Part shown: positions 54,445 to 63,177 of the stretch, in pieces
How positions within the stretch are numbered: the stretch's first letter is position 1
How the letters are laid out: every line of letters begins with the position of its first letter
From: Sulfitobacter sp. CW3
GTDB lineage: Bacteria; Pseudomonadota; Alphaproteobacteria; Rhodobacterales; Rhodobacteraceae
NCBI RefSeq assembly: GCF_019392245.1
Contig: NZ_JAHXRL010000007.1
Coordinates: 62,001 to 126,000, forward strand
Direction of reading: 5' to 3'
Length of the DNA: 64,000 nucleotides
The notes under the pieces: generated by a model
What the model saw: the letters and a program-made list of their open reading frames with translations, nothing else
The model's database searches: none
Told to the model about the DNA's origin: nothing
Position numbers and translations under genes: made by a program

Positions 54445-57187
54445 GTCCGGCCTCCTGTAGGGCAGCACGCAGGCGCGTGGGGGTTGCGGGGGCGCGGGTC
54501 ACTTTTGCGCCCGTCGCGTGATAGATCGCGTTGAATATCGCAGGGGCTGTCGGGATCAACACATGTTCGCCCAACCCTTTGGCCCCGTACGGACCATGGG
54601 CATCTGCAATTTCCAATATCAGGGTCTCAATCGGGGGAATATCGCCAATTGTGGGGATCAGATAGTCGTGCAGGTTCTCGGTGCGGCCGGGGATGTACTC
54701 CTCCATCAGCGCCATGCCCAGACCTTGGGCGATGCCACCTTGTACCTGTCCTTCGACCAGCAGGGGGTTGATCGCACGCCCCACGTCATGGGCGGCAACA
54801 AAGCGCAACGGTTTGCATAGACCCAAGGCTATATCGACCTCGACCACCACCAGATGCGCGGCATATCCGAATTGCGCATAGGGGATTCCCTGCCCGTTTT
54901 CATCCAGCGGTTTGATGGGTGGATCATAGGTTTCTTGGGCCATCAGCACATAGCCGTCTGCATTCGGCTCAAGCCGAGATAGATCAAGGGTCTGAACTTG
55001 ACCTGTATCGGTCACGGTCACTTTGCCGTCTTCAAGCGTGATTGTTGCATCAGGCCCCACATTGGCTTGCAGCAATATCTTGCGGCGTAGCGCCTCGCCC
55101 GCTTTCAGGGAGGCATTGCCGGATACAAAGGTTTGCCGTGATGCGGATGTTTTGCCCGCATCTGGCGTAATATCGGTATCGGCACCCAGCACCGTCACCC
55201 CGTCAATCGACACGCCGAGCGCCTTGGCAAATATCTGCGGAATGACTGTGTTAGAGCCTTGGCCAATGTCCATCGCCCCTTGGTGCAGCACGACCGTGCC
55301 GTCAGGCCGTACCCCGGCCTTGATGGTTGAGGGGTTCGGGAGTGACGTATTCCCGCACCCGTACCACGCGCCGGCAATGCCGACGCCGCGTTTAAAATCA
55401 CTATGTGTCGCATTGAATTCAGCGCATTCCGCTTTGGCCATTTCCCATGCCGGGCGCAGCGCCTCGAGGCAGGCTTTGATCCCGACACCTTGTTCGAACA
55501 CCTGTCCGCAGACCGTGGGGACATTGTCGGCCAGTGCGTTTTTCAGGCGGAAATCCAACGCGTCGATCCCCAGCTTTTCAGCAAGCAGATCAAAGGCAGT
55601 TTCCTGCGCAATCGCCGATTGCGGCACGCCGAAACCGCGAAACGCGCCAGACGGTGGGCAATGCGTATGAACGGCCCGGCTGCGCGCGCGGTAATCGGTA
55701 ATGTGGTAAGGGCCAGAGGCATGGACCGGTACACGGTTCGCAACCGTCGGGCCCCAACTGGCGTAAGCGCCAGTATTGAAATCGCCGTCAAACCGTAACC
55801 CGGACAAGGTGCCATCAGCCTTGGCACCAACCTTAATCTTGATCTGGGCGGGGTGGCGTTTAGTGGTCGATTGCATCGTTTCATTGCGGGTATAGGTCAT
55901 GCGCACAGGCCGGCCGGTTTTCATCGCGGCAAGCGCAATAAACGGCTGCAAGGACACATCGATTTTCGACCCGAACCCGCCACCGACTGCGGTCGGGACA
56001 ATACGGATATCGGCCATCGGCATGTTCATGACCGCGGCCAGTGTTTCGCGGTCCATCCCCGGTGCCTGGGTGCAGGCGTGAACATGCAGGCGGCCATCCA
56101 CCATTTCGGCAAATCCTGCCTCGGGTTCGATATAGCCATGTTCGACAAAGCTGGTTTTATAGGACGCTTCGACAGTAACATCCGCCGTCTCAAGCGCCGC
56201 ATCCGCATCGCCGCATTGTACAAAACCGCCGCACATAATGTTGCCTTTGCGGTCTTCAAACAGCAGCGGCGCGTCGGGTGCGATGGCATCATCAATGTCG
56301 GATAGCGTCGTTTGCGGGGTCCATTTTACGGGAAAGCTGGTTAGATCCAGCATCGCCATTGCATCCGCATCCCCCACCACGCAAGCGACCGCTTCGCCGC
56401 GGAAACGAATGTGGTTAACGGCGAACACAGGTTGGTCGATAAAACCCGGAATAACGCCAAATGCGTTCAGGCCCGGCACGTCTTTTGCTGTCAGAACAGT
56501 GTCTACACCGGGGTGATTGGCCTGCCACCCCGCAATATCGCCTAACGTAAAGCTGGCCGATGGATAGGGCGACCGGATCACTCGGGCGACCAGCGCACCG
56601 GCGGGGGCGACGTCATCGCCAAATCGCTCGGAACCGTTCACCTTGGCCAATCCATCAAAACGGCGCGCATTATGGCCAAGTTCGGTGGGTGCTTGAACCA
56701 GCTGATCGGCGGCATGGGTGCCCACAACGGCGTCGATAATCTTGCGATAGCCCGTACAGCGACACAAAACACCGCCAAGGGCGTCTTGGACCTGCGCATC
56801 GCTGGGCTGGGGCACGTCGCGCAGCAACGCCACGGCCGACACCATCATCCCCGGCGTGCAAATCCCGCATTGGGCCGCTTGATGGTGCTGAAAGCTTTCC
56901 ATTAACGCTTGGGCATCCGGATCGGCTTTGACCAGTCCGGCGAGGGTTTCTACTTTGCGACCCGTCGCCTGTTGCGTGGCCATCAAGCAGGCGCAAACCG
57001 GCGCACCATCAACCAATACCGTGCACGCCCCGCAATCGCCCGCATTGCACCCGATCTTGACATCTTTGCGGTCCAGCCGTTCGCGCAACGAATGGGAAAG
57101 CCGTTCACCCGGTGTCGGATCGACTTGGACAATTTCACCGTTCAGCACGAACGAAGTCGCCATCGTGGCAGAGGATTTATCCATCAT
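54437..57187 (-). CDS. Molybdenum hydroxylase, fused [2Fe-2S] and molybdopterin subunits
   Basis: 916 residues. N-terminal (about 10-165): plant-type 2Fe-2S motif GCNAGDCGACTVLVDGAPVCAC and the second cluster CGICTPGMM...CRCTGYRKI. Then a xanthine dehydrogenase-type molybdopterin domain: GLAKVNGSERFGDD, VGGGFGSKID, PSGAFRGFGVPQS, GAMDIGQGSNTVIPQ and the catalytic Glu in GAKGLGEHVLIPTAPAI. Small and large subunits are separate in many relatives such as nicotinate dehydrogenase, so the fusion is noteworthy. It probably hydroxylates an N-heterocycle next to the ring nitrogen, passing electrons to the FAD partner at 57184. Confidence 0.9.
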   Translation of the reverse strand: MMDKSSATMATSFVLNGEIVQVDPTPGERLSHSLRERLDRKDVKIGCNAGDCGACTVLVDGAPVCACLMATQQATGRKVETLAGLVKADPDAQALMESFQHHQAAQCGICTPGMMVSAVALLRDVPQPSDAQVQDALGGVLCRCTGYRKIIDAVVGTHAADQLVQAPTELGHNARRFDGLAKVNGSERFGDDVAPAGALVARVIRSPYPSASFTLGDIAGWQANHPGVDTVLTAKDVPGLNAFGVIPGFIDQPVFAVNHIRFRGEAVACVVGDADAMAMLDLTSFPVKWTPQTTLSDIDDAIAPDAPLLFEDRKGNIMCGGFVQCGDADAALETADVTVEASYKTSFVEHGYIEPEAGFAEMVDGRLHVHACTQAPGMDRETLAAVMNMPMADIRIVPTAVGGGFGSKIDVSLQPFIALAAMKTGRPVRMTYTRNETMQSTTKRHPAQIKIKVGAKADGTLSGLRFDGDFNTGAYASWGPTVANRVPVHASGPYHITDYRARSRAVHTHCPPSGAFRGFGVPQSAIAQETAFDLLAEKLGIDALDFRLKNALADNVPTVCGQVFEQGVGIKACLEALRPAWEMAKAECAEFNATHSDFKRGVGIAGAWYGCGNTSLPNPSTIKAGVRPDGTVVLHQGAMDIGQGSNTVIPQIFAKALGVSIDGVTVLGADTDITPDAGKTSASRQTFVSGNASLKAGEALRRKILLQANVGPDATITLEDGKVTVTDTGQVQTLDLSRLEPNADGYVLMAQETYDPPIKPLDENGQGIPYAQFGYAAHLVVVEVDIALGLCKPLRFVAAHDVGRAINPLLVEGQVQGGIAQGLGMALMEEYIPGRTENLHDYLIPTIGDIPPIETLILEIADAHGPYGAKGLGEHVLIPTAPAIFNAIYHATGAKVTRAPATPTRLRAALQEAGHA

Positions 57188-58020
57188 GCGTCCCCTTTCA
57201 GGGCAAGGGTAATGGCGCGGCGAATGACCTGTGTTGCTGCCGCTTGGCGATAGTCGGCAGTGGCGCGCACATCCGAAATGGGCGTGAGGCCATGGATCAG
57301 ATCATCAGTGATCGCATGTGTCAGGCCCTTTGCTGGCAAGCCACGCAAAGCAGTTTCCAACGCCGTCAACCGTTGCGCCACGGGGGATGCTGCACCAATA
57401 GCAATGCGGATGTCAGCGACGACACCATCCTTAACCTGCAACACAACCGCCACCATGCAGATCGAGATGACCAGATATTTGCGCGCGCCCAGTTTGACGA
57501 AACTCCCCTTGGACCCGTCAGGCAGGTCGGGAATATGGACCGCTGTCAGGATTTCATCCGCAGCGCGGTCGGTTTTACGCACCCCTTGCAGGAAATCACA
57601 TAGCGCAATCTCGCGCGTGCCTTGGCGCGAGGTCAGCTGGACCGAGGCGTCGAGGGTAAGCAGCGGCGGCACCCCATCGGCAGCGGGCGATGCGTTGCAC
57701 AGATTGCCCGCAATCGTGCCTGTGTTCTGGATCTGGATCGAACCGACCTCGCGCGCGGCCAGTTTCAGCCCGTCAAATGCAGGGGGTAAGTCGGCCTTTA
57801 TAATATCCGTCCAGGTGGTCGCCGCTCCGATGCGCCAACCGCTATCTGTTTTGGTCACGCCGCGCAGATCGGCCAGCCGCGAGATATCAACGAGCGTGCC
57901 GTCAAAATGACGGTCGCCTTGGGCCGGAAACCAATCGGTCCCCCCGGCGATGATCGACGCAGGCCCCGTGGTCAAAGCCGTCAGCGCATCCTCAAGGGTG
58001 GTCGCGGTGATATAGCTCAT
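57184..58020 (-). CDS. FAD-binding subunit of the molybdenum hydroxylase
   Basis: 278 residues of the CoxM/XdhB-FAD type. FAD site: SIIAGGTDWFPAQGDRHFDG and IQNTGTIAGNLCNASPAADGVPPLL; C-terminal CO_deh_flav_C domain after VRKTDRAADEILTAVHIPD. The gene overlaps the large subunit by four bases. No own iron-sulfur cluster, so it completes the MoCo-FeS-FAD chain with 54437. Confidence 0.9.
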   Translation of the reverse strand: MSYITATTLEDALTALTTGPASIIAGGTDWFPAQGDRHFDGTLVDISRLADLRGVTKTDSGWRIGAATTWTDIIKADLPPAFDGLKLAAREVGSIQIQNTGTIAGNLCNASPAADGVPPLLTLDASVQLTSRQGTREIALCDFLQGVRKTDRAADEILTAVHIPDLPDGSKGSFVKLGARKYLVISICMVAVVLQVKDGVVADIRIAIGAASPVAQRLTALETALRGLPAKGLTHAITDDLIHGLTPISDVRATADYRQAAATQVIRRAITLALKGDA

Positions 58021-58107
58021 TGGGGCGTGCTCCTATCTGCCAAAAGTCGTTGGTATGCTAATAAGAATTCGATGCAGTGGATTCTGTCAAATCAATTCGC
58101 GCAGGCG

Positions 58108-58914
58108 CTAGCCGACAAAAGCCTTTTCGACCACAAAAGTGGCGGGCCGGTTGTTGGCACCTTCCTCAAGACCGAACCCTTCGAGCGCCAGCTTTGTATC
58201 GGCAAGCATTTCCATCGACCCGCAGATCATTCCGCGATCGGTTTCCGGGTTGATGGGCGGCACACCGAGATCGTCAAAGATTTTGCCCGACGCCATCAGA
58301 TCGGTCTGGCGCCCCATACGCGGCCAATCTTCACGTGTCAGCGTGTCATATAGGGTCAGCCGTTGGGCAAATTCGCCAATCAACGGATCGCTTTTAAGCG
58401 TTTCGACCAGTTCGCGCGAATAGGTCAATTCGCCTGCGGTGCGGCAAGTGTGGCACAAAATCAGGTCATCGAATTTCTCGTATGTTTCAGGGTCGCGGAT
58501 GATCGACGCAAAAGGTGCGACCCCGGTGCCCGTAGCGAACATCCACAGCCGCTTGCCGGGCAACAGGGCGTCATTCACCAAGGTACCCGTGGGTTTGCGC
58601 CGCATCAGGACCGTATCCCCAACCTGCAATTTTTGCAGATGTTCTGTCAGCGGGCCGTAGGGCACCTTGATCGAATAGAACTCCACCTCTTCATCCCATG
58701 AAGGTGAGGCGATGGAATAAGCCCTGAACACCGGCTTTTCGGCATTGGGTAGCCCGATCATCACAAACTCACCGGACCGAAAGCGAAAGCTGTCAGGGCG
58801 CGTGATACGAAAGCGGAACAGGCTGTCTGTGTAATGCTGCACCTGTGTCACTGTCTGTGCAAAGACGCCCGCAGGTATTGGGAACGGGGTGTCGAGTGTT
58901 GCTGCGATCTCCAT
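58108..58914 (-). CDS. fpr: Ferredoxin/flavodoxin-NADP+ reductase
   Basis: About 268 residues from ATG 58914 (AAGGA lies eight bases upstream); a longer frame to 59184 crosses the divergent promoter region. FAD site RFRSGEFVMIGLPNAEKPVFRAYSIASP and NADP site FATGTGVAPFASIIRDP, with C-terminal FVVEKAFVG as in bacterial Fpr. No iron-sulfur domain, so it must hand electrons to a separate ferredoxin. It could feed the ring reductase (52957) or the Rieske oxygenase (49288). It stands 88 bases before the FAD subunit gene on the same strand. Confidence 0.88.
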   Translation of the reverse strand: MEIAATLDTPFPIPAGVFAQTVTQVQHYTDSLFRFRITRPDSFRFRSGEFVMIGLPNAEKPVFRAYSIASPSWDEEVEFYSIKVPYGPLTEHLQKLQVGDTVLMRRKPTGTLVNDALLPGKRLWMFATGTGVAPFASIIRDPETYEKFDDLILCHTCRTAGELTYSRELVETLKSDPLIGEFAQRLTLYDTLTREDWPRMGRQTDLMASGKIFDDLGVPPINPETDRGMICGSMEMLADTKLALEGFGLEEGANNRPATFVVEKAFVG

Positions 58915-58947
58915 CGGGGGGTCCTTTTTGCGATTTGTTATATTGTT

Positions 58948-58955
58948 TGTATACA
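58948..58955. promoter_or_regulatory. TGTATACA palindrome between fpr and the enamidase gene
   Basis: An eight-base perfect palindrome in an AT-rich patch within the 130-base divergent region. Its core fits GntR/MarR-type operators, but length alone makes the call weak. Confidence 0.3.
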
Positions 58956-59044
58956 TATGATTATCTGTCAAGTGTTTCATCTTGATTGGTCTGATTTTTC
59001 TGTTAGCGTTCAAATGAAACCCAGCTGCTTGAAAGGCGACCCCA

Positions 59045-60235
59045 ATGTCCGACACCCCCGCAAAGCTTGTGATCCGAAATATTGGCATGATCCTGTCTGG
59101 TAAGATGGAGGAACCCATCTTTGACGGGGATTGCGTGATCGCAATTGATGGCAAGATCACTGAATGGGGCAAGGAAACGGACATGGATTGCGAGGGGGCG
59201 ACGACGTTGATCGACGCCCATGGCGCGACCCTTGCGCCGGGATTGATCGACAGCCATGTGCATCCTGTGGTGGGCGATTACACCCCGCGCCAGCAGCAGT
59301 TGGGCTGGATTGATTCGACCCTGCACGGCGGTGTGACAACGCTGATTTCAGCGGGCGAAGTCCACATGCCCGGGCGCCCTAACGATCCGGTTGGCACCGT
59401 CGCGATGGCGATTGCGGCGCAACGCTGGTACGAAAACTTCCGTCCTTCGGGCGTAAAGGTGCACGCGGGTGCCCCCCTGCTGCAACAAGGGCTGGAGGAG
59501 CATCATTTCAAACAAATGGGCGAAGCCGGTGTGGCGCTGATCGGCGAGGTCGGCCTGGGTACCGTCAAAGATGGTAAAACCGCGAACGAGATGGTCGGTT
59601 GGGCGCGCAAATACGGCATGCAAAGTACGATCCATACGGGCGGCCCGTCGATCCCGGGATCGGGTTTGATTGATGCTGATATGGTGTTGGAAACCGGTAC
59701 GGATGTGGTTGGGCATATCAATGGCGGGCATACCGCCCTGCCCGATGATCAGATCATTTGCATCTGCGAAGGCTGCCAAGCCGCGCTTGAGATTGTGCAT
59801 AACGGCAACGAACGCGCAGCTTTGCTGACGCTGAACACGGCGCGTGAATTGGGCAAGCTGGACCAACTGATATTAGGCACTGATGGGCCTGCAGGCTCTG
59901 GTGTGCAGCCCTTGGGCATCATGCGGATGGTGGCGCTGCTGTCGTCACTGGGCGATATCCCGGCTGAGATTGCGTTCTGCTTTGCCAATGGCAACACCGC
60001 ACGGCAGCGCAAGCTGGACACCGGATTGATCGAGGCGGGCAAAGCCGCTGATTTCGTGATCATGGATCAGGCGCAACATGCGCCGGGCAAGAACCTGCTG
60101 GAATCAGTACAGCAAGGCAACCTGCCCGGTGTCGGCATGATGGTGATTGATGGCATCGTACGGAGCATGCGCAGCCGGAATACGCCGCCTGCCACACGTT
60201 TGCCCGAGCTGCTGAAAGGAACCGTAGGGGCGTAA
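59045..60235 (+). CDS. Enamidase-like amidohydrolase
   Basis: 396 residues of the metal-dependent amidohydrolase superfamily. Metal ligands: HVH in LIDSHVHPVVGDYTPRQQ, the Glu in GEVGLGTVK, His in STIHTGGPSIPGSG, His in VGHINGGHTALP, Asp in LGTDGPAGSG. The pattern of SAGEVHMPGRPNDP, HTGGPSIPGS and SRNTPPATRL strongly resembles the enamidase of Eubacterium barkeri, which opens tetrahydro-6-oxonicotinate by hydrolysing the ring enamide to 2-formylglutarate and ammonia. Divergent from fpr and the Mo-hydroxylase operon. This match and the reductase at 52957 are the main reasons to suggest a nicotinate-like pathway. Confidence 0.82.
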   Translation: MSDTPAKLVIRNIGMILSGKMEEPIFDGDCVIAIDGKITEWGKETDMDCEGATTLIDAHGATLAPGLIDSHVHPVVGDYTPRQQQLGWIDSTLHGGVTTLISAGEVHMPGRPNDPVGTVAMAIAAQRWYENFRPSGVKVHAGAPLLQQGLEEHHFKQMGEAGVALIGEVGLGTVKDGKTANEMVGWARKYGMQSTIHTGGPSIPGSGLIDADMVLETGTDVVGHINGGHTALPDDQIICICEGCQAALEIVHNGNERAALLTLNTARELGKLDQLILGTDGPAGSGVQPLGIMRMVALLSSLGDIPAEIAFCFANGNTARQRKLDTGLIEAGKAADFVIMDQAQHAPGKNLLESVQQGNLPGVGMMVIDGIVRSMRSRNTPPATRLPELLKGTVGA

Positions 60236-60244
60236 GCGCCCCTA
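60225..60244. terminator. Bidirectional terminator-like hairpin between convergent genes
   Basis: Perfect eight-base stem TAGGGGCG / CGCCCCTA with loop TAAG. The stop codons of both convergent genes (TAA at 60233 on plus, TAG at 60242 on minus) lie inside it. No T-run follows, so efficiency is uncertain. Confidence 0.6.
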
Positions 60245-61114
60245 GCTGGCCCCCAGCAACCGCATCGCATTTTCCTTGAGGATCAGCGGGCGGACCTCGT
60301 CTTTGATCGCGATTTTCTCGAAATCCGCCAACCAGCGTTCGGGCGAGATCATCGGCCAGTCCGACCCGAACAACATCTTTTTCTTGAGGATCGAATTGGC
60401 GTAGCGCACCAGAATGTCGGGGAAATACTTCGGCGACCAACCGGACATGTCGATATAGACATTGGGCTTGTGCTGCGCGACCGATAGCGCCTCTTCCTGC
60501 CAAGGAAAGCTGGGATGCGCGAGGATGATTTTCAGGTCGGGGAAATCAACAGCAACATCGTCCATATACATCGGGTTTGAATATTTCAGCCGCATGCCGT
60601 TGCCACCGGGCATGCCCGACCCAACACCGGTTTGTCCGGTGTGAAACAGCGCGATACCGCCTTCTTCGGCGATGGCTTCGTACAGCGGATAGGCGATGCG
60701 ATCATTGGGGAAAAACCCTTGCATCGTTGGGTGAAACTTGAACCCTTTGATGCCGAAATCTTTGATCAGGCGCCGTGCCTCGCGCACCCCCATCTTGCCC
60801 TTCCAAGGGTCGATCGACGCAAAGGGGATCAACACGTCGTCGTTTTCGGCAGCAATCGCTGCGACCTCTTCGTTTTTATAGCGGCGGTATCCTGTCTCGC
60901 GTTCTGCATCGACGGGAAAGATCACGGCTGCGATGTTTTGTTCACGGTAATGCGCTGCGGTTTCTTGTACCGTTGGCGGGTGTTTCCAAGGGGCACCGAA
61001 ATAGCTGGCCATCGTTGACTGCAAATCGTCATAGCCGTCGTCAGAGTGACAACCACAGGGTTCTTCGGCGTGTGTGTGGAAATCGATGGCACGAATTTTG
61101 TCAAAGTCGATCAT
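60242..61114 (-). CDS. TIM-barrel metal-dependent hydrolase (amidohydrolase 2 / ACMSD-like family)
   Basis: About 290 residues from ATG 61114. Family motifs: AIDFHTHAEEP near residue 11, GFKFHPTMQGF, ALFHTGQTG (metal His), ILAHPSFPWQEEALSV and the FGSDWPMISPERW with metal-binding Asp. Members decarboxylate or hydrolyse small acid substrates (aminocarboxymuconate-semialdehyde, pyrone dicarboxylate, resorcylate types). The substrate cannot be read. Convergent with the enamidase-like gene and divergent from the enoyl-CoA hydratase gene; a 20-base palindrome lies between. Confidence 0.8.
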   Translation of the reverse strand: MIDFDKIRAIDFHTHAEEPCGCHSDDGYDDLQSTMASYFGAPWKHPPTVQETAAHYREQNIAAVIFPVDAERETGYRRYKNEEVAAIAAENDDVLIPFASIDPWKGKMGVREARRLIKDFGIKGFKFHPTMQGFFPNDRIAYPLYEAIAEEGGIALFHTGQTGVGSGMPGGNGMRLKYSNPMYMDDVAVDFPDLKIILAHPSFPWQEEALSVAQHKPNVYIDMSGWSPKYFPDILVRYANSILKKKMLFGSDWPMISPERWLADFEKIAIKDEVRPLILKENAMRLLGAS

Positions 61115-61171
61115 GAAGGTCGCTCCCTGCTTAGGCTTTGTGCAACTTTGGTACAAAATATATTGCTATTC

Positions 61172-61191
61172 AATAGAACAATTGTTCTATT
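61172..61191. promoter_or_regulatory. 20-bp perfect palindrome, operator between two divergent catabolic genes
   Basis: AATAGAACAATTGTTCTATT, perfectly self-complementary. It lies 58 bases before the hydrolase ATG and 34 bases before the crotonase ATG, so it can act on both promoters. Length and symmetry are right for a dimeric MarR or GntR regulator; the MarR at 63178 is the nearest candidate. Confidence 0.65.
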
Positions 61192-61225
61192 CACCTAAAT
61201 TGAATGTCCCAAGGATAATGCCTCT

Positions 61226-62008
61226 ATGACCCACGCCGTTGCCAACCCCGATGTTCTGAATGTTGACCTGCAGGGTAACATCGCGGTGCTGACCATGACG
61301 CGCCCGGACAAGCGTAATGCGATGAATGATGATTTGCTTGGCGCGCTCAAGGCGTTTTTCATGGACCCGCCCAAGGACGCGCGCGCCGTGGTGCTGACCG
61401 GGACCGCCGGGCATTATTGTTCGGGGCTGGACCTTAGCGAACATGTCAAACGGTCGACCGAGGAAACGCTGTACCATTCGCGGGGCTGGCACGCTGTGAT
61501 GGACATGATCCAGTTCGGCGGCTTGCCTGTTGTGTCCGCGATCTTTGGTGCAGCGATTGGCGGCGGGCTGGAACTGGCGACATCGACCCATGTGCGTATC
61601 GCCGAACCATCCACGATCTTTCAACTGCCCGAAGGGCGGCGGGGCATCTTTGTTGGGGGCGGCGCGACCGTCCGTGTGGGCCGTATTCTTGGTGCCGACC
61701 GGATGACCGAAATGATGCTGACAGGCCGCAAGTTCAACTCCGAACAAGGCGTTCAACTGGGACTGGCACATTATGCCGTTGGCGAAGGGGAATCGCTGGC
61801 GATGGCAATGGATCTGGCGGGCAAGATCGCGCGCAATGCACCGATGTCGAATTACATGATGATCAATTCGATCAGCCGGATCGATGATATGTCAAAGGCG
61901 GACGGGCTTTATGTCGAAAGCCTGAGCGCGGCGGTGTCGCAATCTGGCCCCGATGCCGACGAAGGGCTGCGCGCGTTCTTGGAAAAGCGGGCCCCGACAT
62001 TCCGCTAG
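61226..62008 (+). CDS. Enoyl-CoA hydratase/isomerase-family (crotonase) protein
   Basis: 260 residues. Crotonase features: LTMTRPDKRNAMNDDLLGALKAFF near residue 29, the oxyanion-hole stretch VVLTGTAGHYCSGLDLSEHV, AAIGGGLELATSTHVRIAE, and IFQLPEGRRGIFVGGGATVRVGRILG. The usual catalytic Glu pair is at EGRRG. It may handle CoA-activated ring fragments; a non-CoA role is also possible in this family. Next gene is an orphan TRAP binding protein. Confidence 0.85.
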   Translation: MTHAVANPDVLNVDLQGNIAVLTMTRPDKRNAMNDDLLGALKAFFMDPPKDARAVVLTGTAGHYCSGLDLSEHVKRSTEETLYHSRGWHAVMDMIQFGGLPVVSAIFGAAIGGGLELATSTHVRIAEPSTIFQLPEGRRGIFVGGGATVRVGRILGADRMTEMMLTGRKFNSEQGVQLGLAHYAVGEGESLAMAMDLAGKIARNAPMSNYMMINSISRIDDMSKADGLYVESLSAAVSQSGPDADEGLRAFLEKRAPTFR

Positions 62009-62086
62009 CAAATTACCGAAATGTCGCGCAACCTGCGACATTACATAAGCAGCGAAAAGCTGCATCATCAACTCTGGGAGGAAACG

Positions 62087-63130
62087 ATGGATAGACGTTC
62101 TTTGATTAAAACCGTGGCAGCGGGTGTTTTCGCAAGCGGTATGTTTGCTGGCACGACCGCATCGGCTGAAACAACAACACTACGCCTGCACCAGTTCTTG
62201 CCGCCTGTCGCGACTGTGCCCAAGCATATTCTAAAGCCGTGGGCAGAACGCGTTGAAGCCGCATCCAATGGCACCCTGAAAATTGAACATTTCGATGCCA
62301 TGTCGCTTGGTGGTCGCCCGCCGGAATTGATGGACCAGGCGATTGACGGTGTTGTCGATATGTCGATGACAGTGGTCGGATATACCCCCGGTCGCTATCC
62401 CAAGACCGAAGTGTTCGAACTGCCCTTTATGATGACCGATCCGGTCGCAACATCCGAGGCATTCTGGCAGTTGGTCGAGGATGATCTCCAAAACGGCGAA
62501 TACAAGGACCTGAAAGTTCTCGGCGCATGGGTGCACGGCCCCGGTGTGATCCACACCAAAGACCCGGTGACCAAGCTGGAAGACCTTGCCGGCAAAAAGC
62601 TGCGTGGCCCGACACGGGTGATCAACGATATGCTCTCCGAGCTAGGTGCGACGCCGGTGGGCCTGCCCCTGCCCGGCATCCCCGAGGCCTTGTCCAAAGG
62701 TGTTGTCGAAGGCACCGTGATCCCATGGGAAGTTACCCCGTCGATCCGTCTGACCGAGCTGGTAACCAACCACACGGAATTCACCGGACCAGAATCGCTT
62801 TATACGGCGACAATCGTGCTGGTGATGAACAAGGATAAATACGAATCCCTGTCGGATGAGCAACGCGCCGCAATTGATCAGGAATCCGGTGTTGCACTGA
62901 GCAGATTTGCCGCTCAGGTGATGTTTGATTATGACGCGCCCGGTCGTGCGATTGCCGAGAAGAATGGCAATAACATCATTGAACTGGACGCAGCAGAAGT
63001 TGCCCGTTTCAAGGACGCTGCGCAGCCGGTGATCCAACGTTGGGTGGCCGAGGCTGAAGGCAAAGGCTTTGACGGGCAGGCGCTGATTGATCACGCCAAG
63101 GCATTGATCAAAGCAAAATCAGAAATGTGA
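62087..63130 (+). CDS. TRAP transporter solute-binding protein (DctP), orphan
   Basis: About 347 residues from ATG 62087 with GGGAGG five bases upstream. Signal peptide of Tat-like appearance: MDRRSLIKTVAAGVFASGMF, with a twin-arginine-like DRRSLIK, followed by AETTTLRLHQFLPPVATVPKHIL. The DctP core has VFELPFMMTDPVATSE, KLRGPTRVINDML and GIPEALSKGVVEGTVIPWE. No dctQ or dctM follows within the window; the next gene is a MarR regulator on the other strand. Confidence 0.88.
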   Translation: MDRRSLIKTVAAGVFASGMFAGTTASAETTTLRLHQFLPPVATVPKHILKPWAERVEAASNGTLKIEHFDAMSLGGRPPELMDQAIDGVVDMSMTVVGYTPGRYPKTEVFELPFMMTDPVATSEAFWQLVEDDLQNGEYKDLKVLGAWVHGPGVIHTKDPVTKLEDLAGKKLRGPTRVINDMLSELGATPVGLPLPGIPEALSKGVVEGTVIPWEVTPSIRLTELVTNHTEFTGPESLYTATIVLVMNKDKYESLSDEQRAAIDQESGVALSRFAAQVMFDYDAPGRAIAEKNGNNIIELDAAEVARFKDAAQPVIQRWVAEAEGKGFDGQALIDHAKALIKAKSEM

Positions 63131-63139
63131 TAGTGCAGG

Positions 63140-63160
63140 GGCGGCCCATCTCGGGCCGCC
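63140..63160. terminator. Bidirectional terminator hairpin after the orphan dctP
   Basis: Perfect eight-base stem GGCGGCCC / GGGCCGCC with loop ATCTC, between the convergent dctP and marR genes. No clear T-run. Confidence 0.65.
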
Positions 63161-63177
63161 TCATTCGGGCACGGTAA

